Counted from the first letter of the stretch, positions 26,330-34,978 are shown. The stretch is 64,000 nucleotides of DNA from Cyanobium sp. NS01 (GCF_014280235.1 NZ_CP047940.1:310001-374000), one strand, 5' to 3'. Numbers and translations are program-made. The notes: generated by a model from the sequence alone, not told the origin.

Positions 26330-26461
26330 GGCCCAAGACTGCCAGCGCCAGGGGGGGTCGCTGCTGCAGGCCCGTGTGTGCGGCGACACCGTGGAGTCGC
26401 CATCCAGGCAGCAGCCAGGGCGGAGGGCCCCGACCAGCCTGAGTGGGCATGAGGCCTGCCC

Positions 26462-26647
26462 ATGTTCAACCTGGTTTCCACGCCACGTCCCGTGGTGCTC
26501 ACCCCGCCGATCAACCTTCCCCCCTGGCCTGCCAGTGGGCCCTTCTGCAGCCTGGACGCCAGGGGCTTTGCGCTCGAGTCGTTCACGATCCCCATCACTG
26601 CCGGCGAGCCGTCTCCCAGCTGGCTGGAGTTGCTGGGCCAGCGCTGA
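26462..26647 (+). CDS. Possible small protein of unknown function
   Basis: A 61-residue frame from ATG 26462 (MFNLVSTPRPVVLTPPINLPP...). It is Pro-rich and polar with no membrane helix. Its last 53 bases overlap the convergent racemase gene. Neighbour spacing leaves room for it (131 bases from the divergent DUF429 gene). I do not recognise it; the amino-acid mix is plausible for a protein but chance cannot be excluded. Confidence 0.35.
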   Translation: MFNLVSTPRPVVLTPPINLPPWPASGPFCSLDARGFALESFTIPITAGEPSPSWLELLGQR

Positions 26648-27722
26648 GGCCCCGGCACTGGCGGGCCACGAACGGGCTGGTCATGGCGCGCAACAGGGCG
26701 CTGTAGCTGGGGCGAAAGCCGATCTCCTCCCCCACGCTCAAGGGGCGATCGGCCTCCAGCACGAGGTGGTCGCTGCTGGCCCCCAGGATCGCCATGCCGG
26801 CGGGAGGCTCCAGCCCGGCCGGATCGGCATCCTGGTGGCCGAGGGCCACGAGGGCGCGCTGCTGCGGGCCACGGTCCGGGGGAAGGGGAGCGGGCTGGGC
26901 ACAGCCCTCGGGGCTGAAGCTGGTGAGGCCGCGGCGGCCCCAGGCCCGGCTGGGCTTGGTCTTCACTTCGATCAGCTCGCCCACCAGGCGGAAGGCGTCG
27001 GTGTGGAGGCCGCAGATGGGGCGCCGCCCCAGGGGTTCGCGGCCCAGCAGCAGGGCCTCCCCCAGACGCAGATGGTTGATCCGGCCGGGATCACCGCCCC
27101 CGGCCAGCCAGGCAAGGTTGGCGGAGTTGCCCCCCGAGATCAGCTCCAGATGGATGTGGAAGCGGGCCTCCAGGGCCTCGGCCAGGGCCGAGAGCTCGGC
27201 CATGTTGGTGGCATCGGCAGCCACCCCGTGCTGGCAGCCCAGGTTGGCGCCGATCCCCACCAGTCTCAGCCAGGGCAGCCCCAGGGTGAGCGCCGCGATC
27301 CCCGCCAGGTCCTGGGGCAGGATCCCCTCGCGCAGATCGCCCAGCTCCACCATCAGCAGCACGCCGTGGCGTCGCCCCTGGCGCTCGGCCGCCGCCGCCA
27401 GGGCCTCCAGCACCACCGCTTCGCTGTTGCAGCTCACGCTGACGCCGGCCACCACCCGCTCCACCTGGCTGAGCATCGGTGTGCGCACCAGCAGCATCGG
27501 GGCCTTTACGCCGCCGCTCACCAGGCTCTCAATGGTGTCCAGGCGCGCATCGCCGATCGAGCCCACCCCCGCCGCCAGCCAGGTGGCCACGATCTCCGGC
27601 AGGCCGAGCACGGCCTTGCCCACGGCCGTGATCGCGATCCCGCGGCGGGCCAGGCGGCTCACCAGGCTGGTGGCGTTGTGGTGGAGCTGGCCGAGATCGA
27701 TCTCGAGCCGCGGGGCGCTCAC
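26595..27722 (-). CDS. Alanine/ornithine racemase-family PLP enzyme
   Basis: A 375-residue fold-type III PLP enzyme. The N-terminal strand RLEIDLGQLHHNATSL and the PLP lysine (Lys36 in ITAVGKAVLG) mark the alanine-racemase barrel. GDARLDTIESL, MVELGDLREGI and ELISGGNSANL fit the YhfX-like alanine/ornithine racemase subgroup. A C-terminal beta domain follows. The start overlaps the DUF1611 stop as GTGA, so the two are translated together and very likely act together on a D-amino acid or derivative. Substrate not determinable. Confidence 0.86.
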   Translation of the reverse strand: MSAPRLEIDLGQLHHNATSLVSRLARRGIAITAVGKAVLGLPEIVATWLAAGVGSIGDARLDTIESLVSGGVKAPMLLVRTPMLSQVERVVAGVSVSCNSEAVVLEALAAAAERQGRRHGVLLMVELGDLREGILPQDLAGIAALTLGLPWLRLVGIGANLGCQHGVAADATNMAELSALAEALEARFHIHLELISGGNSANLAWLAGGGDPGRINHLRLGEALLLGREPLGRRPICGLHTDAFRLVGELIEVKTKPSRAWGRRGLTSFSPEGCAQPAPLPPDRGPQQRALVALGHQDADPAGLEPPAGMAILGASSDHLVLEADRPLSVGEEIGFRPSYSALLRAMTSPFVARQCRGLSAGPATPASWETARRQ

Positions 27723-28888
27723 GCCAGCGCCGCCGGCGGTGCTCCCAGTTCCGGGAAGGCTCGCATCACCATCTGCACCAGCCGCTCGGGCGGGCAGGCC
27801 AGGGCATCGCTGACGGGAATGTGCAGCTCGGCCTCATACAGGGCGATGGCAGCCGGGAGTTCGGCCACGTCCATGCCCTCATGGTTGAGGGTCATGCCGA
27901 TCACGCGGGTGGGGGCGAAGGCCTCGATCAGGGCGATCTCGCTCTGAGGCGTGGGCATGGCCTCCTGCGGAAAATCACAGCGCTGACGCCGCATCGGCGC
28001 GTGCTGCAGGATCACGGCCTGGGGCTGGCTGCCCCGCAGGATGAACGTGGAGGAGAGGTAGGCGGGATGGCTGAGGGCGCCCTGGCCCTCGATCACGATC
28101 ACCTGGGGGCGTTCGGTATCAAACGCCTGCACCACCGCGGCCTCCACCTCGCCGGAGCAGAACTGGGAGGGAATGGCATCGAGCGGCAGCCCGTAGCGTC
28201 CGCCCTGGATCATGCCGGTCTGGCCCGTGGACACCAGCACGGCGTGGATGCCGTGGTCGTTGAGGGCCTGCACCAGCACGGTGGCGGTGGTGCGCTTGCC
28301 GATGGCGCCGTCGGTGCCGAGCACGGCGATACGCCGGCAGTGGGCCCTGGCGATGGTGCCGCTGAACAGGCGCAGATCCTTGAGGGCCGGCGGGCGCCGC
28401 ACGTCCTCGATGCTCACCTGGTGGCGGGCGGCGGTGGCCGCGAACTCGGCGTCATCGCCCAGGAACTCGCGCATGCCACTCACCAGGCTGAGGCCGGCGC
28501 GCATGGCGTCCAGCAGCACAACCCGGTCGGTCGGGCTGAACAGGCCATTGGCGGGGGCCATGCCGTAGATGAGGCTCTGCGGGGCTGCCCCGCCCAGGGC
28601 AAAGGCAGCCGCCAGGTCTGCCACCACGGGCACGCCATTGGCCACCCCATCGAGCTGCTCGCCGGCATCGCGGCCCGCGAGCAGGCTGTCGATCACCGCC
28701 ACGATCCGGTAGCGCTCGCTGTGCCGCATCAGGCCGTGGGCCGTCTTGCCATCGGCCACGCCGAACTGCCCCTCGCAGTAGATCACCGCAGGGATGGCGG
28801 CGGCAGGGGAGGCTGAAGCGAAGACCCTGGGGGCCGATGGGGCGTCCTGCACCATCGGTCCACGCAGGGCCCTGAAAGGGGAAACCAC
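27719..28888 (-). CDS. DUF1611 family P-loop protein
   Basis: A 389-residue protein. The N-terminal Rossmann-like half (PAVIYCEGQFGVADGKTAHGL, then IVAVIDSLLAG) is followed by a P-loop half with Walker-A-like GTDGAIGKRTT at 191-201 and VIVIEGQGALSHPAY as the Walker-B-like strand. DUF1611 includes DgcN, reported as a D-glutamate N-acetyltransferase partner in D-glutamate catabolism; here the partner is a PLP racemase instead. Start GTG 28888, with ATG 28855 in the same frame as an alternative. It heads a two-gene operon. Confidence 0.85.
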   Translation of the reverse strand: MVSPFRALRGPMVQDAPSAPRVFASASPAAAIPAVIYCEGQFGVADGKTAHGLMRHSERYRIVAVIDSLLAGRDAGEQLDGVANGVPVVADLAAAFALGGAAPQSLIYGMAPANGLFSPTDRVVLLDAMRAGLSLVSGMREFLGDDAEFAATAARHQVSIEDVRRPPALKDLRLFSGTIARAHCRRIAVLGTDGAIGKRTTATVLVQALNDHGIHAVLVSTGQTGMIQGGRYGLPLDAIPSQFCSGEVEAAVVQAFDTERPQVIVIEGQGALSHPAYLSSTFILRGSQPQAVILQHAPMRRQRCDFPQEAMPTPQSEIALIEAFAPTRVIGMTLNHEGMDVAELPAAIALYEAELHIPVSDALACPPERLVQMVMRAFPELGAPPAALA

Positions 28889-28986
28889 GGGAGTTGATTC
28901 GGTTCTGAAGACTCAGGGGAGACGACCGAATGGTCTGCCGATGGCCAGAACCGGGCAGGGATACCAGTGGCCCCGCCAAGCGGGAA

Positions 28987-29000
28987 TGTATCTCTTGATA
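28987..29000. promoter_or_regulatory. Small inverted repeat in the DUF1611 promoter region
   Basis: GTATC-TCTT-GATAC forms a 5-bp inverted repeat about 100 bases upstream of the DUF1611 start, inside an AT-richer pocket that reads TTAGTATC on the minus strand. It may be an operator or -10 region for the DUF1611-racemase pair. Confidence 0.3.
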
Positions 29001-29045
29001 CTAACTGTTCCGGGCGACCGCGGTGGCCTGGCCCCTGCCTGCCGG

Positions 29046-29693
29046 TCAGGCGCGCAGCATCGGCAGAACGAAGGCGCGCATCACCTCCATCAGTTCCCAG
29101 AGCACAAAGGCCCACACAAACCACATGGCATCGCCGATGCCGCGCAGCACCTTGGTGGTATCCACCTCAATGGTCCTGGGGGAGTGATAGAGCTTGAAGC
29201 TGGGAATCCAGCGGGGCACCTGATTCAGGTAGGCGCTGTAGTTCTTGCCGAACGCCGAGAGCAGAAAGCGCTCTTCACTGCGGATCACGAAGTGGTAGTA
29301 GGCGATGAAGCCAAGCCCCAGCACAGCCGCCAACAGAGGGTTTTCCACGGCCAGTCCGAAGCCCACGGCCCCCAGCAGGCTGAACACGTAGAGCGGGTTG
29401 CGGACGACGGAGTAGGGACCTTCCCGCACCACCTGTTCATTCTTGCGGCCGGCCACGAACAGCAGACACCAGAGCCTGCCGAAGGCGGCCGTGGCCAACA
29501 GAATCAAGCCCACCGCCTCCCCCAGTTCGAGCGCCCAGCCGGGCAGCAGCGGCGGGGGGGACGCCACCAGCAGATACAGCACCACCAGGGCAGCCACCAC
29601 CCTGCTCCAGACCATGCGATGGACGGTGGAAAAGGCCTGGTTCGCCATCAGCAGCCGGGAGCAACAAAGCCCTAAACCGTAAGTCTGGCCCAT
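29046..29693 (-). CDS. Isoprenylcysteine-methyltransferase-like membrane protein
   Basis: A 215-residue integral membrane protein with the phospholipid/ICMT methyltransferase signature near the C-terminal half: VVREGPYSVVRNPLYV, then EERFLLSAFGKNYSAYLNQVPRWIP. These residues bind SAM in the family. Four to five helices are visible. ATG 29693 is the upstream start; ATG 29648 (MANQAFSTVHR) is equally plausible. Substrates in bacteria are mostly unknown. It diverges from the DM13 lipoprotein gene across 50 bases. Confidence 0.83.
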   Translation of the reverse strand: MGQTYGLGLCCSRLLMANQAFSTVHRMVWSRVVAALVVLYLLVASPPPLLPGWALELGEAVGLILLATAAFGRLWCLLFVAGRKNEQVVREGPYSVVRNPLYVFSLLGAVGFGLAVENPLLAAVLGLGFIAYYHFVIRSEERFLLSAFGKNYSAYLNQVPRWIPSFKLYHSPRTIEVDTTKVLRGIGDAMWFVWAFVLWELMEVMRAFVLPMLRA

Positions 29694-29743
29694 CCAGTCG
29701 TGAGGCTGGGCGGTAGTTGTTCTGACTGTCTACCGATCTCCCT

Positions 29744-30238
29744 GTGTCTCTCTCCCCCCGCCCCGCCCTGTTGCTCACCCTCGCCCTGGCTCTGGCTGGA
29801 ACCGGCTGCGCCACCGCCTCCCAGAAGGAGGCCGCCGCTCCCGAGGCTGCCCCCGTGGTGGCCATGGCCGACAAGCCCGCCAAGCAGCTCCACAGCGGAT
29901 CGTTCCGCGAGGCGGAAAAGCCAGTGGAGGGCGGTTTCACCATCCGCCGGGAGGGCGAGCGCACCCTGTTGATGCTCAGCGAGGACTTCAGCACCAGCCG
30001 CACGGCGCCCGACCTCAAGGTCACCTTCGGCCGTGACGCCGATCCGCTGGCGGACAGCAAGCCGCCGGCCTACCCGCTCCAGGAGGGCACCTACACGGTG
30101 ATCGCCCCACTGCGCGCCGCCTCCGGAGCCCAGACCTATGAACTGCCTGCTGGCTTTGATCTGGCCGATTACGGCTCTCTGATCATCTGGTGCGAACAGT
30201 TCAACGCCACCATGGCCTGGTCGCCGCTGGCCCAGTGA
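29744..30238 (+). CDS. DM13-domain lipoprotein
   Basis: A 164-residue exported protein starting at GTG 29744. The signal peptide ends in a lipobox-like LAGTGC (Cys22), implying lipid anchoring. The mature part carries a DM13 domain: LHSGSFREAEKPVEGGFTI, then LMLSEDFSTSRTAPDLKV and the conserved cysteine in LIIWCEQFNATMAW. DM13 domains are proposed redox or electron-transfer modules. It converges with the potassium channel gene with six bases between them. Confidence 0.85.
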   Translation: MSLSPRPALLLTLALALAGTGCATASQKEAAAPEAAPVVAMADKPAKQLHSGSFREAEKPVEGGFTIRREGERTLLMLSEDFSTSRTAPDLKVTFGRDADPLADSKPPAYPLQEGTYTVIAPLRAASGAQTYELPAGFDLADYGSLIIWCEQFNATMAWSPLAQ

Positions 30239-30244
30239 GGCCCT

Positions 30245-31159
30245 TCAGGACCTGAGGCTCGCCGCTGGCTTCAGGGGGCATTTCCGGGTGCGATCAAAGG
30301 CCGACCAGTCGATGCGGTGTCGGTCGTCCCCATCCTTCACCTGCTCCACCTCCACCATGTCCAGGAAGCAGAGGCCGAAGCCGATCCGGCTCATCGGCCA
30401 GCTGCAGCGGCTGTGAATCGGCCTTTCGATGGTTTCATCGACACCGCTGAAGGACACCACCAGTTCGGCATTGAGCCGTTCCAGTGCCTCCACACTCAGC
30501 CCGTGCAGGGGACTGCTGGCATCGATGCGGTGCTGCGCTGTCCACACCAGCAGGAAGGCGATGCCCTGGTCGCGCTCCAGCGGCAGCGGCAGCAATCGCC
30601 GCATGTGATGACCTTCATGGCTGATCTCATCCAGCGACAGGTAGGCCCGCACCCGCGCCTCGAGAATGTTGTTGCCACGCTCGTTGGCCAGCCGAAAGCT
30701 GAGGGTGGGGAGGCCGTTGTAGCGGTGCACCACGGCCAGCTTCGAAAAGCGGATGCGGGCGCTGCTGCGCGAGAAGCGGGCAAACACCAGGCCGGTGCTG
30801 AGGGCGATGAACAGCAGGCCGCTGAAGGATTCCGCCACCACCAGCAGGTTCACGTAAAGGCTCACGGGATGGAGGGCGCCGTAGCCGATCGAGCCCAGGG
30901 TCTGCACACTGAAGAAGAAGGCCTCCGCAAAGCTGGCGCGGCCTGCGGCCGTCCCGGCCAGGCCAGCCGGGTCGGCGAGGTAGAGGCTGGCGAACAGCAG
31001 GTTGATCGCCAGGTACACCAGGGCCAGCAGGCCCAGAAACAGGGGCCAGGAGAGCGAGAGCGCCAGCAGATAGGGCTCGCGCCAGTGGCGCCACCAGCGC
31101 TGGCTCTCCTGGGCTGTGAGCAGGCCGTGCTTCCGCCGCAGGTGCTGGACCCTGGCCAT
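30245..31159 (-). CDS. Inward-rectifier-type potassium channel (KirBac family)
   Basis: A 304-residue channel subunit: two membrane helices (about 31-60 and 103-128) around a pore loop FSVQTLGSIGYGALHP, then GLLFIALSTGLVFARFSRSSARIRFS and a C-terminal immunoglobulin-like Kir domain (TLSFRLANERGNNI, LPLPLERDQGIAFLL, RIDASSPLHGLS, HSRCSW). The selectivity filter reads S-I-G-Y-G; most K+ channels have T at the first position. Start ATG 31159 is chosen by homology to KirBac length; two upstream ATGs (31195, 31186) are in frame. It diverges from the DUF3598 gene. Confidence 0.92.
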   Translation of the reverse strand: MARVQHLRRKHGLLTAQESQRWWRHWREPYLLALSLSWPLFLGLLALVYLAINLLFASLYLADPAGLAGTAAGRASFAEAFFFSVQTLGSIGYGALHPVSLYVNLLVVAESFSGLLFIALSTGLVFARFSRSSARIRFSKLAVVHRYNGLPTLSFRLANERGNNILEARVRAYLSLDEISHEGHHMRRLLPLPLERDQGIAFLLVWTAQHRIDASSPLHGLSVEALERLNAELVVSFSGVDETIERPIHSRCSWPMSRIGFGLCFLDMVEVEQVKDGDDRHRIDWSAFDRTRKCPLKPAASLRS

Positions 31160-31235
31160 CGGTGGCGCCGCTCCAGGACTTCGAATGGACCACATCGTTA
31201 GCATCCCGCCCTTTGGGCCGCCAGTGGCCGCAGCC

Positions 31236-32066
31236 ATGGGCACCCAGTGGCAGAACTTTCTCCAGAACCTTGGCGAGTGGCACGGCAGCTTCGCCGACCT
31301 CGACGCCCACGGGGCGTTGCTGCGCTCCACCGCCTCGATCCTGAGCCTCGAGAGCCATGAAGGCGGGACCTGCGTGCAGTTCCGCCTGCGCCGCTTCGCA
31401 GGCGGCGACACCAGCGGGCCTCCCAGCTCCGACCACCAGCAGGAGTACCGCTCCCTGGGCAAGCAGGTGACCTTCTTCGACAACGGCAGCTTTTCCAAGG
31501 GCTCACTCCAGATCGCTCCTGCGACCCGCTCCGGCGCCGAGTTCGGCTTCGTGGGCCCGGATCGCCGCTGGCGGCTGGTGCAGCTGCATGGCGAGACAGG
31601 GGTCTTCGAGTCGCTGGTGCTGATCCGCGAGACCCGGGCCGGCAGCAACGCCGGCGAGCTCCCACCGCTCAGCCCGGAGCATCTGATCGGCACCTGGCAG
31701 GGCCAGGCCGCCACGGTGGAGGCCGACTGGCCGGTGCCCAGCACGGTGCCCTGCACCAGCCGCATTGAGCGCCTGCCTGGGGATGGCCTGCGCTTCAGCA
31801 CGGATCTCGGCGGCGAGTTGAGCAGCCTCGATGGCACCCTTCAGGGCAGCGTGGTGGCCATCGAGGCGCCGCTGCCCCAGCGCCTCCATCTCCTGCCCGA
31901 TGGCGGCTGCAGTCGGGTGCCGCTGCAGGTGAGCCATCGTCAGGCTTTTGAGGTCGAGGCGGGCTGGCTGTCCTCTCCCACGCAGCGTCAGCGCCTGATC
32001 CGCCGCTACGACGCCCGCGGGGCCTGGCTGTCCTCCACCCACCTGGTCGAAACCAAGCTGGCCTAG
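31236..32066 (+). CDS. DUF3598 family protein (lipocalin-like)
   Basis: A 276-residue protein beginning GTQWQNFLQNLGEWHGSF, the usual start of cyanobacterial DUF3598 proteins, which are predicted lipocalin-like barrels related to phycobiliprotein-lyase folds. Repeated beta-strand patterns with Trp (RRWRLVQLHGETG, GTWQGQAATVEADWP) support a barrel. A longer frame begins at 31116, but it overlaps the divergent channel gene. Ligand and role are unknown. It ends 27 bases before the convergent yciH. Confidence 0.8.
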   Translation: MGTQWQNFLQNLGEWHGSFADLDAHGALLRSTASILSLESHEGGTCVQFRLRRFAGGDTSGPPSSDHQQEYRSLGKQVTFFDNGSFSKGSLQIAPATRSGAEFGFVGPDRRWRLVQLHGETGVFESLVLIRETRAGSNAGELPPLSPEHLIGTWQGQAATVEADWPVPSTVPCTSRIERLPGDGLRFSTDLGGELSSLDGTLQGSVVAIEAPLPQRLHLLPDGGCSRVPLQVSHRQAFEVEAGWLSSPTQRQRLIRRYDARGAWLSSTHLVETKLA

Positions 32067-32093
32067 CGCCGCCGCCCCCCGGAGCTCCCGGAG

Positions 32094-32423
32094 CTAGCCC
32101 CCAGCCTGCTTGGGCCGGTAGCCGGCCGCCGCCAGGGCCGCCAGGGCCGTGGCCACCTGGTCGCCCTGCAATTCGATCACGCCGCCTTTGGCGCTGCCGC
32201 CGGTGCCCGCGGCGGCCTTGAGCTGCTTCAGCAGGGCCTTGAGTTCGGCCTCCGGTGCCTCCAGCCCGCTGATGGCGGTCACCAGCTTGCCGCCCTTGCC
32301 GGCCTTGGTGCGCTGCACCCGCACCCGCTGCTGAGCCCTGGGGGTGGGGGCTGCGGTCGGGCGCTCCTGGCTGGCCGGCCGCTCGAGGCTCTCAAACTCC
32401 TGCCAGCTGCCTTTGCTGCCCAT
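32094..32423 (-). CDS. yciH: SUI1/YciH-type translation initiation factor-like protein
   Basis: A 109-residue protein with a disordered N-terminus and a C-terminal SUI1 domain: [47 protein letters not shown] (cited in parts) and [12 protein letters not shown]. Bacterial YciH resembles eukaryotic eIF1 and affects start-codon discrimination. Length and domain are normal. It diverges from trpB across 128 bases that hold a strong inverted repeat. Confidence 0.9.
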   Translation of the reverse strand: MGSKGSWQEFESLERPASQERPTAAPTPRAQQRVRVQRTKAGKGGKLVTAISGLEAPEAELKALLKQLKAAAGTGGSAKGGVIELQGDQVATALAALAAAGYRPKQAGG

Positions 32424-32515
32424 CGCCTCCTCCGGCTGGATCGCTGCAGTGCGGCACTGGGGCCGATGATGCCATCCTCCCGCAGCCGGCGCTGGTTCGG
32501 TCTGCCTTCCTGCCT

Positions 32516-32553
32516 ACGCTGGGGCCACCGATCCGTTCCGGTGGCCCCAGCGT
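32516..32553. promoter_or_regulatory. 14-bp perfect inverted repeat covering the trpB start
   Basis: The arms 32516-32529 and 32540-32553 are perfect complements separated by a 10-base loop. The stem is mostly G-C (ACGCTGGGGCCACC and its complement), so the RNA hairpin would be very stable. Its 3' arm includes the first two bases of the predicted GTG start of trpB. It could hide the ribosome-binding region, serve as an operator for a dimeric repressor, or be a leader hairpin if trpB really starts further in. Confidence 0.75.
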
Positions 32554-33805
32554 GACCAGCACCGTCCCCCCAGCCCCGGCGCCCTCCCTGGTGCCTGCCG
32601 TGCGCCCTGACCCGGCGGGCCGCTTCGGCCGCTTCGGCGGCCAGTACGTGCCGGAAACCCTGATGCCGGCCCTGGCGGAGCTGGAGGCTGCCGCCGCCGA
32701 GGCCTGGGCCGATCCCGCCTTCACCGGCCGTCTCAACCACCTGCTGCGCACCTACGTGGGCCGGCCGACCCCGCTGTATGAGGCCGAGCGGCTCACGGCC
32801 CATTACGCCCGCCCCGAGGGCGGTCCGCGCCTGTGGCTGAAGCGCGAGGACCTCAACCACACCGGCGCCCACAAGATCAACAACGCCCTCGGCCAGGCCC
32901 TGCTGGCCCTGCGCATGGGCAAGCAGCGGGTGATCGCCGAGACCGGCGCCGGTCAGCACGGCGTGGCCACCGCCACCGTGTGCGCCCGCTTCGGCCTCGA
33001 GTGCGTCGTGTACATGGGCGCCGAGGACATGCGCCGCCAGGCCCTCAACGTGTTCCGCATGCGCCTGCTGGGCGCCACGGTGCAGCCGGTGACCGCCGGC
33101 AGCGCCACCCTCAAGGACGCCACCAGCGAGGCCATCCGTGACTGGGTGACCAACGTGGAGAGCACCCACTACATCCTCGGCTCGGTGGCGGGCCCCCATC
33201 CCTATCCGATGCTGGTGCGCGACTTCCACGCCTGCATCGGCAAGGAGGCCAAGGCCCAGTGCCAGGAGGCTTTCGGGCGGTTGCCGGATGTGCTGGTGGC
33301 CTGTGTGGGCGGCGGCTCCAATGCCATGGGCCTGTTCCATCCCTTCGTGCAGGACACCGCCGTGCGCCTGATCGGCGTGGAGGCCGCCGGCGAGGGGGTG
33401 GCCAGCGGCCGCCATGCCGCCACCATCACCGAGGGCCGCATCGGCGTGCTGCACGGCGCCATGAGCCTGCTGCTCCAGGACGCCGAGGGCCAGGTGCAGG
33501 AGGCCCATTCGATCAGTGCCGGCCTCGACTACCCCGGCGTCGGCCCCGAGCACAGCTACCTGCGCGAGATCGGCCGGGCCGACTACCTGGCCGTCACCGA
33601 CGACGATGCCCTCTCGGCCCTGCGGCTGGTGAGCGAGCTGGAGGGGATCATTCCGGCCCTGGAAACCGCCCATGCCTTCGCGGCCCTCGACGCCCTCTGC
33701 CCCACCCTGGCGCCCGGCACCGAAGTGGTGCTCAATCTCTCCGGCCGCGGCGATAAGGATGTGAACACCGTGGCCGACCGGCTGGGGGATCAGCTGCGGG
33801 GCTGA
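32552..33805 (+). CDS. trpB: Tryptophan synthase beta chain
   Basis: The PLP subunit that joins indole and serine. It is full length at 417 residues with [19 protein letters not shown], the PLP lysine in [13 protein letters not shown], the phosphate-binding [10 protein letters not shown] and GPEHSYL. The first 20 residues are Pro/Ala-rich and unconserved; besides GTG 32552, in-frame GTGs at 32591 and 32600 would start nearer the conserved part. The annotated GTG lies inside a strong inverted repeat. trpA is not adjacent, as is common in cyanobacteria. Confidence 0.95.
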   Translation: MTSTVPPAPAPSLVPAVRPDPAGRFGRFGGQYVPETLMPALAELEAAAAEAWADPAFTGRLNHLLRTYVGRPTPLYEAERLTAHYARPEGGPRLWLKREDLNHTGAHKINNALGQALLALRMGKQRVIAETGAGQHGVATATVCARFGLECVVYMGAEDMRRQALNVFRMRLLGATVQPVTAGSATLKDATSEAIRDWVTNVESTHYILGSVAGPHPYPMLVRDFHACIGKEAKAQCQEAFGRLPDVLVACVGGGSNAMGLFHPFVQDTAVRLIGVEAAGEGVASGRHAATITEGRIGVLHGAMSLLLQDAEGQVQEAHSISAGLDYPGVGPEHSYLREIGRADYLAVTDDDALSALRLVSELEGIIPALETAHAFAALDALCPTLAPGTEVVLNLSGRGDKDVNTVADRLGDQLRG

Positions 33806-33838
33806 GACCGGTGGCCGGCTGCCGGGTCGGGAGGCCGG

Positions 33839-34816
33839 CTACAGCGGATGTTCTTCCCAGGCGAAGCGCGGTAGCCGCTGCAGGCCCTCCTGCATGCAGC
33901 CGGCCCACACCTCCATGGAGCGGCTGATCTCGGGGGCTCCCTTCTTGAGCTTGATGCGCCGCGAGATGCGCAGCTCATTGGCGGGCATCAGCGCCAGCTC
34001 GAAGGGCGGGCCCACCGAGAGGTTCGAGCGGCGCGTGATCACCTGGGAGATCAGGCAGAGCCGGGCGGCGTCCTCGAGCGAGAGGCCGCAGTGGCCCACG
34101 AAGTCGAGGGGCGGCTTGCCGTATTTGCTCTCGCCGATCTGCAGGAACGGCGTTTCCCGTGTGGCCATCACCGCATTGCCCTGGGGGTAGATCAGATAGA
34201 GGCCGTGGCGGTCCCCCTCGATCTGGCCGCCCAGGATGAAGGTGGCCTCGGCGCTGGCGCCCGACTGGTGCAGCGATGCCTTGTGGCGGTCCTGCACCGC
34301 CACGCTGGTGCGCCCCACGTAGTCGGCTGCCTCAAAGAGATAGCGGGCCGTCAGCAGATTCGGGCCCGCAGCGTCGGGCTCGGGAGGGCTGTCCTGAGCC
34401 TCCTGGCTGGGGGCCTCGCAACGCGGCACCGTGGCGTCAGGGGGCTGGCCGGCCTCTTGCACCTTCGCCGTGGGTCGCGCCTGGCCGGCGGCATCCAGTC
34501 CGGCGAACACCCTGGTCTGCAGGGGCGGATCGCCCGCTTCGCCGCTGAGCCCAGGCCCACTGCCCACCGGCTTCCCCGTCTGGGTGGCGCCGATCGGTCC
34601 CACCCCCTGTTCCCTCAGCTCCCTCTGAATCTGGTTCAGCACCGCCTGGGTGGTGGCCAGGTTGCCGGCGGCCAGCAGCACGAACAGCCGGTCCGGCGAC
34701 GGCTGGAACACGTGCATCTTGCTGTAGGTCGAGATGTAATCGACCCCGGCATTGGTGCGGCAGTCCGAGGCGAACACCAGCCCCGAATCCAGCAGAAAGG
34801 CGACGCAATAGGTCAT
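33839..34816 (-). CDS. Proteasome-like protease of the Anbu type with a large insertion
   Basis: A 325-residue Ntn-hydrolase. It begins M-TYCVAFLLDSGLVFASDCRTNAGVD (cited to position 26), giving Thr2 as the predicted nucleophile as in Anbu (ancestral beta subunit). AAGNLATTQAVLNQI, ATFILGGQIEGD, FLQIGESKYGKP and RSNLSVGPPFEL are conserved. Anbu proteins are usually about 240 residues; here a Pro/Gly/Ala-rich, low-complexity segment of about 80 residues sits at roughly 72-153, between two conserved helices. The usual Anbu partners (ATP-grasp, alpha-E, transglutaminase-like genes) are absent. It follows hrcA on the same strand. Confidence 0.87.
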   Translation of the reverse strand: MTYCVAFLLDSGLVFASDCRTNAGVDYISTYSKMHVFQPSPDRLFVLLAAGNLATTQAVLNQIQRELREQGVGPIGATQTGKPVGSGPGLSGEAGDPPLQTRVFAGLDAAGQARPTAKVQEAGQPPDATVPRCEAPSQEAQDSPPEPDAAGPNLLTARYLFEAADYVGRTSVAVQDRHKASLHQSGASAEATFILGGQIEGDRHGLYLIYPQGNAVMATRETPFLQIGESKYGKPPLDFVGHCGLSLEDAARLCLISQVITRRSNLSVGPPFELALMPANELRISRRIKLKKGAPEISRSMEVWAGCMQEGLQRLPRFAWEEHPL

Positions 34817-34854
34817 GCCTGCACCCCGGACGGCTGGGCGGAAGTCTCAACGCT

Positions 34855-34884
34855 CTGCCGGTGTGGGGTCTGCCGGTGTGCGGT
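34855..34884. repeat. Tandem duplication of a 15-bp unit
   Basis: Two adjacent 15-base units, CTGCCGGTGTGGGGT and CTGCCGGTGTGCGGT, differ at one position. They sit in the gap between hrcA and the Anbu gene, close upstream of the latter. Probably replication slippage; possibly a doubled regulatory site. Confidence 0.6.
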
Positions 34885-34978
34885 CTGGCCTGCGGCAGGA
34901 ACGGGGTCCATGGAATCGGGCGCTGGGGATGAGGGGCTCAGCTGCTGCTTCTCTGCAGCTTGGCAGCCCGCTAGCTGA

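Noticed and set aside
28889-29045. Possible tRNA or small RNA in the gap before the ICMT-like gene
   Set aside because: No cloverleaf, GTTCGA arm or CCA-type end could be found; only a small inverted repeat is seen.
31116-31235. Upstream part of the DUF3598 frame
   Set aside because: It overlaps the channel gene and lacks family similarity; the conserved GTQWQNF start is at 31236.
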